Source: Terripilifer sp031921685
GTDB taxonomy: Bacteria > Pseudomonadota > Alphaproteobacteria > Rhizobiales > Beijerinckiaceae
Assembly: GCF_031921685.1 (NCBI RefSeq)
Contig: NZ_JAPDHU010000002.1
Span: 806,001 to 870,000, forward strand
Length of the DNA stretch: 64,000 nucleotides
Reading direction: 5' to 3'
The notes under the pieces: model-generated
The model's input: only the letters and a program-made list of their open reading frames with translations
What the model was told of the DNA's origin: nothing
The model's database searches: none
Translations under genes and position numbers: made by a program
Shown: positions 35,007 through 42,952 of the stretch, piece by piece
How positions within the stretch are numbered: the first letter of the stretch is position 1
Layout of the letters: each line of letters opens with the position of its first letter

Positions 35007-35951
35007 ATGAAGGTCCATCAGACCGGCGCGGCGTTTTTATTGGCCGCTCTCAGCCTCGCAACTGTCAGCGGGCCATCGGCCTTGGCGCAGACGACAGCCG
35101 CCGCCATCACCGATCCATCCGCGCTTTTGAATGCGGCGACCTCGAAGTTCAACGCCTATGTCGGACTGATGAACCGGACACTGCGGGTCGAAGATTCGAT
35201 CAATCGCTATCGCAGCTGGGTCAATATGAAGACCGGCCCGACCGGCAAGGAACGCTACATCGACTATGGTCTCTACGAAGTCTATGACGTGTCGCGAGAG
35301 ACAGCTGCTGCTGAAGCCGCCGCAGGGCGCGAGCCGGCCATGTCGGAGCTTGATGCGGCAGTAAAAGCCTTCATCGCCGCCAACAATACGATCAGCCCGT
35401 TGCTGAACCAGGCGGCTGGCTATTACCAGCGCAAGGATTATCTAGCCGATAAAATGGCGCAGGGTAGGGAGTTGCACGCCAAACTGCTGCCGGCGATCGA
35501 TGCCTATGAGGCGGCGCGCGCCCGTTTGGAAGTCACCTTCCGTATCGAGAAGGATAAGGCCGATCAGCAACGGCTTGATGCGATCGAAAAGCAGGAAGGC
35601 CGTCAGGCGAAGTGGCAACGCACCAATGTGATGTGGAAGATCCGTCGCGTGATGGACGTTCTGCCGAGCAATGGCCGGCAAGCGGTCGACCTGTCGGTCT
35701 TCGACGCGGCGCTCAATGACTATGCCGGCGCCATCAAGGACATGGTGGCGTTCATCGGCAGCAATCCGGGGGCGCTTTCGAGTTTCTCGTCAACGCCCAA
35801 TCAACTGCTCGGTGATTTGCGTGGGCTGCGCGAACAACTGGCGCGCACCAAGGGGGATCCGCGCCGTATGTCCAACGGCCTTCAGAGCATCGTCAATCAA
35901 TACAACATGCTGGTGCAGATGAGTAACAGCGGCATCTACGACGATCGCTAG
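35007..35951 (+). CDS. DUF3829 (YiiG-like) exported protein
   Basis: A 314-residue protein with a cleavable signal peptide (MKVHQTGAAFLLAALSLATV to ALAQ). The body is mostly helical: NAATSKFNAYVGLMNRTLR near the N-terminus, a central KDYLADKMAQGRELHAKLLPA, and a C-terminal helix ending QSIVNQYNMLVQMSNSG. These match the YiiG/DUF3829 family, whose role is unknown. The ATG at 35007 follows TTGGAG. Its stop shares the CTAG tetramer with the stop of the convergent MarR gene. Confidence 0.75.
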   Translation: MKVHQTGAAFLLAALSLATVSGPSALAQTTAAAITDPSALLNAATSKFNAYVGLMNRTLRVEDSINRYRSWVNMKTGPTGKERYIDYGLYEVYDVSRETAAAEAAAGREPAMSELDAAVKAFIAANNTISPLLNQAAGYYQRKDYLADKMAQGRELHAKLLPAIDAYEAARARLEVTFRIEKDKADQQRLDAIEKQEGRQAKWQRTNVMWKIRRVMDVLPSNGRQAVDLSVFDAALNDYAGAIKDMVAFIGSNPGALSSFSSTPNQLLGDLRGLREQLARTKGDPRRMSNGLQSIVNQYNMLVQMSNSGIYDDR

Positions 35952-36442
35952 CGTTCGCGCGACGGATCGCCGAGATCCGTCGCCACACGCACGAGCCATT
36001 GGCGCATTGGGCCTTCAAGCTCGGCGGGCAGGGTGGCGGCGAGATCGCGCTCCACCGCTTCCGCATGCGGCCGTGCCCGCGCCAACAGGCTTCGTCCTGT
36101 CTCGGTCAAGGCGAGGCGCAACACTTTGCCATGGGACGGATCGGGGCTGCGGGTCAGCGCACCCATGCGCACTAGGTTCGAGGTAATGGTGTTCGCCGTC
36201 TGCGGCGTGATGACGGCGAGCCGCGCGAGTTCGGCCCCTGACAAGCTGCCATAAGCGCGCACCAAGGTCAGAGCGACGAATTGCGGATGGGTAATGCCGG
36301 CCGGGGCCAAAGCCTTTTCGAGGGCCTGGCGAACGGCAGCGTGTGCCTGGCGTAGCAGATAGGCCAGATGCCCGTCGACACCGCGCTTGCCTTCGCCGGC
36401 ACGCGGAAGCTTTGCGGTCTTGCCGCTCATCGGTCCATCCAC
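35948..36442 (-). CDS. MarR-family transcriptional regulator
   Basis: About 164 residues with a winged helix: LAYLLRQAHAAVRQALEK, then GITHPQFVALTLVRAYGSLSG, and the recognition region SGAELARLAVITPQTANTIT near residue 70, followed by the wing HGKVLRLALTETG. I prefer the GTG at 36442, which has AAGGA seven bases ahead; ATGs at 36460 and 36430 are alternatives, the first lying against an operator with no ribosome site. It is divergent from an anchored cupin gene, with two operators between, so it probably controls both. Confidence 0.85.
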   Translation of the reverse strand: MDGPMSGKTAKLPRAGEGKRGVDGHLAYLLRQAHAAVRQALEKALAPAGITHPQFVALTLVRAYGSLSGAELARLAVITPQTANTITSNLVRMGALTRSPDPSHGKVLRLALTETGRSLLARARPHAEAVERDLAATLPAELEGPMRQWLVRVATDLGDPSRER

Positions 36443-36460
36443 ATGGCGTCCTTGCCTCAT

Positions 36461-36498
36461 TATCAGAGCGCTGATACTAATATATCAGCCCTCTGATA
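36461..36498. promoter_or_regulatory. Tandem MarR operators TATCAG-N4-CTGATA
   Basis: Two dyads of the same form stand in the 80-base divergent region: TATCAGAGCGCTGATA at 36461-36476 and TATCAGCCCTCTGATA at 36483-36498. Each has perfect 6-bp arms with a 4-base spacer, and they are 22 bases apart, about two helical turns. This is the expected layout for a MarR dimer pair covering both promoters. Confidence 0.8.
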
Positions 36499-36522
36499 AA
36501 TGGGAAATGAAAGGCTTGAGTC

Positions 36523-37038
36523 ATGATGGCCGATAGCCTCAAATTCGCCGAAGCACGGCCGCTGACCACGGGCGGCACGACACTCTTGCTCGCCGGCGCC
36601 TTGTCGATGACCGTTCTGATTGCCGGTTGGCGTTCCCAGGGCAGTCCCTTTGGGATCGCTTTGCCCGACATTCTGTGCAGCACATCGGCCTCCGGTGAGG
36701 CGGAACGGCCGCGTACGATCGTCAGCACTTTGCGCACGGAGCCTTTGGCCGGAGCGCCCGGTAAATGGGTAACGACGCAACTGGTTCGTCTGCCGCCGCG
36801 TGCGCTCAGCCCGCCGCACTTCCATGGCGGCGACGTCACGGCTTATGTGGTGGAAGGCACGGTACGTTCCGAACATGCCGGCCTGCCGGTGTCCGAATAC
36901 GCCATGGGTCAGGTTTTCTTCGAACCGCTCGGCACCACTCACGCCTTCTTCGAGAACCCCAGTTACGATCAGCCGGCGGTCGTTCTCGCTGTGACAATCC
37001 ACGACAAAGACGCGGTGCTGACCACGTTCCTCAAATAG
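36523..37038 (+). CDS. Cupin-domain protein with N-terminal membrane anchor or signal
   Basis: A 171-residue protein. A hydrophobic helix (TTLLLAGALSMTVLIAGW, about residues 19-36) acts as anchor or signal, placing the rest in the periplasm. The cupin barrel has PPHFHGGDVTAYVVEGTV near residue 97 (two metal-binding His) and FFEPLGTTHAFFEN near 131 (third His). Such proteins may sense or bind small molecules or act as isomerases or oxygenases. It is divergent from MarR over the double operator, so its expression is probably induced by the MarR ligand. Confidence 0.8.
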   Translation: MMADSLKFAEARPLTTGGTTLLLAGALSMTVLIAGWRSQGSPFGIALPDILCSTSASGEAERPRTIVSTLRTEPLAGAPGKWVTTQLVRLPPRALSPPHFHGGDVTAYVVEGTVRSEHAGLPVSEYAMGQVFFEPLGTTHAFFENPSYDQPAVVLAVTIHDKDAVLTTFLK

Positions 37039-37105
37039 GCTTCGGAGCCTTCGCCCCAAGCGGAACCCGGGCTTCGAGGCTTGGGCGCGAATGGCGTCTT
37101 GCCTT

Positions 37106-37149
37106 GTTTCAACACATGTGTAAATATATCAACACTAGTGCTGAATCAC
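37106..37149. promoter_or_regulatory. Candidate TetR operator B, two TCAACAC half-sites
   Basis: TCAACAC occurs at 37109 and again at 37129, 20 bases apart. The second copy lies in a site (ATATATCAACAC then TAGTGCTGAAT) that matches operator A at 33913-33938 in 19 of 26 positions when A is read on the minus strand. The block ends 16 bases before the monooxygenase start, in promoter position. Confidence 0.55.
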
Positions 37150-37164
37150 GCCGAGGAGAGGCCG

Positions 37165-38307
37165 ATGCGCATTGCGGTGATTGGAGGAGGACCTGCCGGT
37201 CTGCTCTTCGCAAAATTGGCGAAACAGGCTGATTCTACTCATGAAATCGACGTTTATGAGCAGAATCCGGCGCATGCGACCTATGGTTTCGGCGTGGTTT
37301 TGGCCGACGTCGCCCTCAACATTCTCGATGACGTCGATTCCGATCTGCGCCGCCGGATTTCTCAGACTGCCGAGTTTCAGACGCACATCACTCTGACGCA
37401 CAAAGGCGAGGGCATCCCGCTGCTCGGCAATGCCTTCATGGGGGTGAGCCGGGTCAAGCTGCTGCAGGTGATGCAGGAGAATGCCAGGCAAGAAGGCGTG
37501 CGGCTCATCTTCGAAAAACGCATCGCCACGCCGGACTTACGTAGCGATTACGATCTCGTCGTCGGCGCCGATGGCGTCAACAGTGCTGTGCGCACGTCGC
37601 TGAACGAATTCTTTCAAGCCACCAAGGAGCCGCGGCTCAACAAGTGGATCTGGTACGGTACGACGAAGCGGCTCGACTCCGTCAATCTGGTTTTCCAACC
37701 GTCGCCCTACGGCACATTCATCGCTCACTCCTATCGCTACGCGCCGGACTATGGCACCTGCGTCATCGAATGCAGCGAGCCGAGTTGGCGTGCCGCGGGA
37801 CTCGACAAGGCGAATGACGAGGAAAGCCGCGCGATTTGCGAGACGGTTTTCAAGGACTTTCTCGGCGGCGAGTCGCTGATTTCCAATCGCTCGCTCTGGT
37901 TCACGCCGGAATTCGTCACCAGCAAGCATTGGCATCACGAGAATGTCGTGCTGATCGGGGATGCGCTGAAGACGGTGCATCCATCGATCGGCTCGGGCAC
38001 CCGTGTCGCCTTGCAAGATGCGATCGCGTTGGCGAAAGCGCTGCGGGCCAATAGTCGAGACGTACAAGCCACCTTTGCGCAGTTCGAGCGTGAGCGACGC
38101 GGCGGCGCAGGCACCTTCCAGGATGCGGCGATGAAGAGCATTCTCTGGTATGAGAGCGTCGACGAGCGCATGCATCTCGAACCCGTCGCTTTCGCTTACG
38201 ATTATATGATGCGGACCGGCCGCGTCGATCATGAGCGGCTGCGCCGCCAGGATCCGGAGTTCGCTGCGCGCGTCGAAAGCCTGTCGCAAGACAAGCTGCG
38301 GGCTTGA
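37165..38307 (+). CDS. FAD-dependent aryl-CoA hydroxylase-like monooxygenase
   Basis: A 380-residue group A flavoprotein monooxygenase. The FAD motif is GGGPAG at 7-12, DLVVGADGVNSAVR lies near 131 and the second FAD motif is LIGDALKTVHPSIGSGTRVALQDA in two parts at about 268-291. The N-terminal block FAKLAKQADSTHEIDVYEQN, then YGFGVVLADVALNIL, resembles salicyloyl-CoA 5-hydroxylase and the flavin module of anthraniloyl-CoA monooxygenase. This fits the aryl-acid ligase of the same region: the ligase would make the CoA ester and this enzyme would hydroxylate it. The ATG at 37165 follows GAGGAGAG. Operator B lies directly upstream. Confidence 0.83.
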   Translation: MRIAVIGGGPAGLLFAKLAKQADSTHEIDVYEQNPAHATYGFGVVLADVALNILDDVDSDLRRRISQTAEFQTHITLTHKGEGIPLLGNAFMGVSRVKLLQVMQENARQEGVRLIFEKRIATPDLRSDYDLVVGADGVNSAVRTSLNEFFQATKEPRLNKWIWYGTTKRLDSVNLVFQPSPYGTFIAHSYRYAPDYGTCVIECSEPSWRAAGLDKANDEESRAICETVFKDFLGGESLISNRSLWFTPEFVTSKHWHHENVVLIGDALKTVHPSIGSGTRVALQDAIALAKALRANSRDVQATFAQFERERRGGAGTFQDAAMKSILWYESVDERMHLEPVAFAYDYMMRTGRVDHERLRRQDPEFAARVESLSQDKLRA

Positions 38308-38308
38308 T

Positions 38309-38854
38309 TTACTTTTCGGTCACTTTGCCAGCGGCATCGATGCTGACACCCGCCGCTTCGTACAGGCTTTGCAGAGAATTCGGATCGGCGGCGACATCGG
38401 CATATTTGGCGATGTTTGGCCGCAAGCCTTTGAGGACGGTCTCGCTGTTGGAGGTGCACGTCTGATTGCTGGAATTGGTTTTGGCCCGCGCGCGACCGTA
38501 AGCAATCATCGCCTCCGAATCGAGATCGACGCCGACGCAGCTCGCCAGCGCGGCCGTCGCCGCATAGACGCGGCTGAGACCGCGCGCGGCCTGATCGGCG
38601 AACGCGCGGTCGCCACAGCGTTCAAATAGAGTGATGTAAGCGATCGCCTCGACGATGCTGCTCTCTGCATCATGCGTAATACAGGCAGGATTGGGCGTTG
38701 CGCCGGGATTGCTGCAGAGAGTTTTGAGAATGCGTTCCTGCGTCGCCTGCGAGACGCTGCACACCGGCGCGGCCATGGCCTGGCACGCGATCACGGCGGT
38801 GAAAAGCGCCGTCAAAGCCGGCCGCGCTGGTGTGAAAATAGAATAATCGATCAT
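38309..38854 (-). CDS. Exported Cys-containing hypothetical protein
   Basis: A 181-residue protein with a signal peptide (MIDYSIFTPARPALTALF to MAAP). The mature part has six or seven cysteines (CSVSQ, TLCSN, PACIT, ERCGD, ASCVG, QTCTS), suggesting disulfides in the periplasm, and is otherwise helical. No family is recognised. The ATG at 38854 has GAGGA upstream. It lies tail to tail with the monooxygenase gene, one base away. Confidence 0.6.
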   Translation of the reverse strand: MIDYSIFTPARPALTALFTAVIACQAMAAPVCSVSQATQERILKTLCSNPGATPNPACITHDAESSIVEAIAYITLFERCGDRAFADQAARGLSRVYAATAALASCVGVDLDSEAMIAYGRARAKTNSSNQTCTSNSETVLKGLRPNIAKYADVAADPNSLQSLYEAAGVSIDAAGKVTEK

Positions 38855-38929
38855 ATCGTCCTCAAATCGAGCATCGCAGCTGCGACGCATCGCTAGGAGA
38901 ACGTAGGAACCAAGCGACGGTTCCGGGCG

Positions 38930-40420
38930 TTACTGGACCCGATAATCCGGCACGGACGCGAGATAGCGGGCGAAGGCATCCGCATCGGGCGGCGTGAACT
39001 TCTCGGTGAGGGCACCGCGCCGCCGAACCTTTGCCCCCATATCATCCAAAAGTTCGTCGAAATGCTTGAAATGGAAGGGCGCGACGCAGAGCCCACCATA
39101 GACACCTGCGGCCGGCCGCTCTTTGCGCCGCCAATGCAACATCATGTCGATGTCGCGGCGCATCTCCTCGGCGCTCGGCTGCCGCGCCAACTGGCCGTCG
39201 GCATAACGGGCCAGCCAGTTCGCCGCCATTTCCGCATTGAGAACCGTGCAGAAGGACGAGTTGAAACCGACGAAGCCCATGTCAGGCAGATCGGGATTGG
39301 CGATCAGCCGATACAGACGATACTGGCCGTCGGCTTCCACCAGCTTCTTCTGATAGCTGTCGGGCAGGAAGGGAATGCCGAGTTCCCAGCCGATCGCCAG
39401 AATGGCCATGTCGGCGGTGACGCGCTCGCCGCCGGTCATGACGATCGCATCCTTGTCGAAGTGATCGAACGTTCCGCGGATCGCCTTGATCCGTCCGTCC
39501 GCCACCATGGGATAGAAACCGGGTGTCGCGATGGGCACCGAGCAATTGACGCCATCTTCGATGCGCTCGCTGGGGATCATGTCGCAGGCTTTAAGCCGCA
39601 ATTGCATTTTCAGCAGCGACTCGAGCGCCCGCCAATTGGCCCAGATGAACGGTTTGGCGATGGCGTGGTTGATCTTCGACATGCGGCTCAAGTTCCAGCC
39701 GCGAAACATTTCCTCCTGGGCACGGATGTAGAGGATGCGTTTGAAATTGATCAGACCGCCGATGAAATAGGGGATGCGCCACATCGGCTCGCGATAAACG
39801 AAATGCACCGACGATGCGCCGGCATTGACCGCATTGACGGCGATATCGGTCGCCGACTTCGAGGCGCCGAGCACGACGACGCGCTTGCCTTTGACGGAGG
39901 TTGGATCGGTATAGTCGGACGAGTGCAGAACCTGTCCGCCGTTCTGCATGAACTCGGCTTGACCCGGCCAATTGGCCTTCTTCTTCTCGCTGAATTGGCC
40001 GGTGCAAACGGCGACGAAATCGAAATCCTCCTGGCTCGTCGTGCCATCAGCGCGTTTCAACGCCAATGTCCAGCCGGGCTCGCCTGAAGCGCGCCGCGCC
40101 ATCGATTGGACGGAGGTGCCGTAGCGAATGAGGGGCTTCAAGCCATGGTCGTCGGCATAGCTGGCGAGATAGGCATGGACCTGCGGCCCCTTCGGCCATT
40201 CCGGATAGTCGGCTGGCATGGCTTTATCGGTATAGCGATAAAGCTCCTTCGGACTTTGCGTCTGCACGTCGGGATAGGAGCGGGCCGGTTCCCAGACACC
40301 GCCGAGATCGCCGCTGCGCTCGAGGACTGTCACCTCATGGCCATGCGACTTGAAGACTTTCGCGGTCGCAAGACCGCTGACGCCGGCGCCGATGACGCAC
40401 ACGTGCTTTCGGTGAACCAT
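38930..40420 (-). CDS. Flavin-containing monooxygenase (class B, FMO/BVMO-like)
   Basis: A 496-residue flavoprotein with FAD motif GAGVSG at 11-16, the WxP-like GGVWEPARSYPDVQTQSP near 40-57, and an NADPH motif VVLGASKSATDIAVNA near 175-190. These make it an FMO or Baeyer-Villiger-like enzyme that oxidises N, S or ketone groups. The segment WPGQAEFMQNGGQVLHSSDY fits this family. It follows a cupin gene on the same strand after 61 bases, so both are probably one unit with the AraC gene opposite. The substrate is unknown. Confidence 0.87.
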   Translation of the reverse strand: MVHRKHVCVIGAGVSGLATAKVFKSHGHEVTVLERSGDLGGVWEPARSYPDVQTQSPKELYRYTDKAMPADYPEWPKGPQVHAYLASYADDHGLKPLIRYGTSVQSMARRASGEPGWTLALKRADGTTSQEDFDFVAVCTGQFSEKKKANWPGQAEFMQNGGQVLHSSDYTDPTSVKGKRVVVLGASKSATDIAVNAVNAGASSVHFVYREPMWRIPYFIGGLINFKRILYIRAQEEMFRGWNLSRMSKINHAIAKPFIWANWRALESLLKMQLRLKACDMIPSERIEDGVNCSVPIATPGFYPMVADGRIKAIRGTFDHFDKDAIVMTGGERVTADMAILAIGWELGIPFLPDSYQKKLVEADGQYRLYRLIANPDLPDMGFVGFNSSFCTVLNAEMAANWLARYADGQLARQPSAEEMRRDIDMMLHWRRKERPAAGVYGGLCVAPFHFKHFDELLDDMGAKVRRRGALTEKFTPPDADAFARYLASVPDYRVQ

Positions 40421-40481
40421 GATCGTTCATCCGTGTTAGATGGAGATAGGGAGTGCGCGGCTGTGTTGAGCCGCGCGGACA

Positions 40482-40928
40482 TTAATCGTTGGCTTCCGGC
40501 GGCAGGAAGTTGACTTCGTGCTGCGCCGAAATCTTCACCACTTCGTTTGGATCGGTGAGATTGTGCAGCTTCTCGAACAGGGCTTCGAGCTGGCGCGCCG
40601 GCGACACCCAGAACATGGCACGAGCCGGCTTGTCGGATTTGTTGAAATAGCCATGCGGAACGCCGCGCGGCATGCGCACCAGATCGCCGGCCTTGGCGTC
40701 GAGCCAAACACCGTCAAGCTTCAGGCTGAGGACGCCTTCCTGCACCAGGATGAATTCCTCCTGCGTCGGATGGATATGGACCGGCACGAACTGCCCAGGT
40801 TCGCTATTGGTCTCGAAGGCAAAGGTGGATTCGCAGGAAGCCTTGGGGAAATAGGTCTGCCCCAGGATGTTCCACTGTTTGTTGGCGAAACCTTCGCCGT
40901 CGCGGGTGATACCCTTCTCCAGACTCAT
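40482..40928 (-). CDS. Single-domain cupin protein
   Basis: A 148-residue cytoplasmic protein with one cupin barrel. Metal-binding positions are in PVHIHPTQEEFILVQEG near 49-65 (His, His, Glu) and VRMPRGVPHGYFN near 84-96 (His). The full set HxH-E-H is present, so a metal centre is likely. Similar small cupins are found with oxygenases of aromatic or quercetin-like compounds. The ATG at 40928 stands behind GGAGG. It is first gene of the cupin/FMO unit and divergent from an AraC regulator. Confidence 0.83.
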   Translation of the reverse strand: MSLEKGITRDGEGFANKQWNILGQTYFPKASCESTFAFETNSEPGQFVPVHIHPTQEEFILVQEGVLSLKLDGVWLDAKAGDLVRMPRGVPHGYFNKSDKPARAMFWVSPARQLEALFEKLHNLTDPNEVVKISAQHEVNFLPPEAND

Positions 40929-41157
40929 CGCAACCTCCTCCATATCTGATGCAGGGATTACAGAACCGGCTGGGACGTTCGGCAAGGGGCAAGGGCGAGC
41001 GCTTTATCCATTTGGCGAAAGCCTTGTCCGCTTCACGCCGAAATCGGACGCTGAAATCTTGGGCAGCACGGCTCACCAGCCTTGCTTGCCTGGTCTTGGG
41101 GCTTCCATTAGCTTCAACACGCGCGGGCGGGAGGCCCGCTGAGACGACCGGAGCGCC

Positions 41158-42174
41158 ATGGCTGCTGTCGGCCACCATATGTCGCCCGCTGTGCCACTCG
41201 CCCGCTATACGCGGGTGGACACCAGGGATCCCGGCGCTGCCGAAGCCGAGGTCGGCAGGATTTTCTGCGCCCATCGCCTGACACCGACCAAGCGTGGCGC
41301 GCCATACTTCCGTGCCGTTCACAACAACGCCCAGCATGATGGCTTCTCCATCAACTACGTTGCTTACGGCGCCGACGTGGAGATCGATCCCGGTCGGCTC
41401 GACCGCTTCTTTCTGTTGCAGATTCCCCTTATCGGCGGGGCCGACGTGCGCTGCGGCCAATCCACGGTGGAAGCGTCGCTCACCCATGCCTCGCTTCTCT
41501 CGCCAACCTTGCCGACCTTGATGCGCTGGCGCGAAGGCACGCAAAAACTCATCGTGCTGATCGATCGGCACGTGGTCGAACGGCACGCGACTGCACTGCT
41601 GGATCGCGCGATCGAGCGGATTGAGTTTGACGTCGATGTCGCCGTGGAAGCGCCGGCTGGCGCGGCCATGCGGGCGCAGGCTCTGTTGATGCAGTCGCTC
41701 AGCGAACGCGCCGGCCGGTCGCCGGAGCGCTGGTCCTTGGCGCACCGGCAATTGCGGGATTCGCTGATCGGCCTGATGCTGGCGGCGCAGCCCCATAACC
41801 ATGCTCAGGCGCTGGCGCAGCCGGCGAGTGCCGCGGCACCGGCGCACGTACGCAAAGCCGAGGACTATCTGGAAGCACATGCCGATGGGCCGCTCGCCGC
41901 AGACGATATCGCCGCCGCAGCCGGCGTCGGCCTGCGCACCTTGCAGGCCGGCTTCCGCCAGTTCCGCAACAAGACATTGACCGAAGCCATCCTCGACGCG
42001 CGCCTCAACCGTTGGCGCACATTGCTGAGCGATCCCGACCAGGGGCAGGGGGCGGGTGATCTCGCTCTCACGGCGGGACTTCTGCACCACGGCCGCGCCA
42101 CGGCGGCCTATCGCCGTCGCTATGGCGAGAACCCGTCGGACACGCGCCGAATGGCGCAGCTGAAGCGTCGATAG
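41158..42174 (+). CDS. AraC-family transcriptional regulator
   Basis: A 338-residue regulator. The N-terminal part (about residues 30-190) is an AraC-binding-like domain of the type with LLQIPLIGGADVRCGQ and LMRWREGTQKLIVLIDR. The C-terminal DNA-binding domain (about 230-335) has both HTH motifs: ADDIAAAAGVGLRTLQAGFRQ and a final YRRRYGENPSDTRR. It is divergent from the cupin/FMO genes with 229 bases between, so it probably activates them. The gap shows no dyad I can defend. Confidence 0.86.
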   Translation: MAAVGHHMSPAVPLARYTRVDTRDPGAAEAEVGRIFCAHRLTPTKRGAPYFRAVHNNAQHDGFSINYVAYGADVEIDPGRLDRFFLLQIPLIGGADVRCGQSTVEASLTHASLLSPTLPTLMRWREGTQKLIVLIDRHVVERHATALLDRAIERIEFDVDVAVEAPAGAAMRAQALLMQSLSERAGRSPERWSLAHRQLRDSLIGLMLAAQPHNHAQALAQPASAAAPAHVRKAEDYLEAHADGPLAADDIAAAAGVGLRTLQAGFRQFRNKTLTEAILDARLNRWRTLLSDPDQGQGAGDLALTAGLLHHGRATAAYRRRYGENPSDTRRMAQLKRR

Positions 42175-42189
42175 ATCGGATCTTGCAGA

Positions 42190-42537
42190 TCAGGTCTGGC
42201 GGTTCTGTTCATCGACCAGCACGACGCGCGGCTTGAACGTCTGTGCCTCGTTCTCTTCAAACTGCGCATAAGCGACGATGATGACCTTGTCGCCTTTCAT
42301 GGCGAGGCGGGCGGCGGCACCGTTGAGGCCGATCATGCCGGAGCCCGCCGGACCTTCGATCACATAGGTGGAGAAGCGGGCGCCCGTGTCGATGTTGTAG
42401 ATGTCGACGCGCTCGTTGATGAGGAAGCCGGCCGCTTCGATCAGGTTCTTGTCTATCGAGATCGAGCCTTCATAGTGCAGGTCGGCATCGGTCACGCGCG
42501 CACGATGAATCTTGCCCTTCATCAAGGTCAGTTGCAT
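42190..42537 (-). CDS. panD: aspartate 1-decarboxylase precursor
   Basis: A 115-residue proenzyme that makes beta-alanine from aspartate for pantothenate and CoA. The self-cleavage site is Gly24-Ser25 in HYEGSISID; Ser25 becomes the pyruvoyl group. Lys9, Tyr58-region NIDTGARFSTYVIEG and the Asn in GMIGLNGAAARL complete the known active-site set. The length is normal. It is convergent with the AraC gene. Downstream of dgkA on the same strand. Confidence 0.93.
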   Translation of the reverse strand: MQLTLMKGKIHRARVTDADLHYEGSISIDKNLIEAAGFLINERVDIYNIDTGARFSTYVIEGPAGSGMIGLNGAAARLAMKGDKVIIVAYAQFEENEAQTFKPRVVLVDEQNRQT

Positions 42538-42576
42538 CAGAATGTCCCGTTTGTCGTTGTGTTAAATAAGGCCGGT

Positions 42577-42930
42577 CTAAATCAAGCCGAGGCGCTCGGC
42601 GATCGCCGCGAGCCAGACGAGCCCGGCCAGAATTTGAAAGCAAAAGACACCGGCCGATCCCATGTCTTTAACCGCTTTGATCTGCGGGTGAAGCTGCGGC
42701 GTCACGTGATCGCAGAGTTTTTCGATACAGGTGTTGAGCAGTTCGGCGCCGATCATTGCGAGCACGATGCCGACGAGCAGCAGCCGTTGCCAAAGGCCCA
42801 CGCCGACGACCAGCGACAGCGGAATGGCCAGCACCAGCAGCAGGGTTTCCTGCTGCACGGCCCGCTCGGTGCGCAGGGCATATTTAAGCCCCGCGCACGA
42901 GTTCCAGAACGCGGCAATGATCCGCTGCAC
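42577..42930 (-). CDS. dgkA: diacylglycerol kinase
   Basis: A 117-residue membrane enzyme with three helices that phosphorylates diacylglycerol to phosphatidic acid. The active site is GAELLNTCIEKLCD at residues 61-74, with Glu63, Asn66 and Glu70, and the amphipathic N-terminus with WNSCAGLKYALRTERA is conserved. It stands between the DAHP synthase gene (22 bases upstream) and panD (39 bases downstream), possibly co-transcribed. Confidence 0.92.
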   Translation of the reverse strand: MQRIIAAFWNSCAGLKYALRTERAVQQETLLLVLAIPLSLVVGVGLWQRLLLVGIVLAMIGAELLNTCIEKLCDHVTPQLHPQIKAVKDMGSAGVFCFQILAGLVWLAAIAERLGLI

Positions 42931-42952
42931 AATGCCCCCCGTCTACGGCCGA

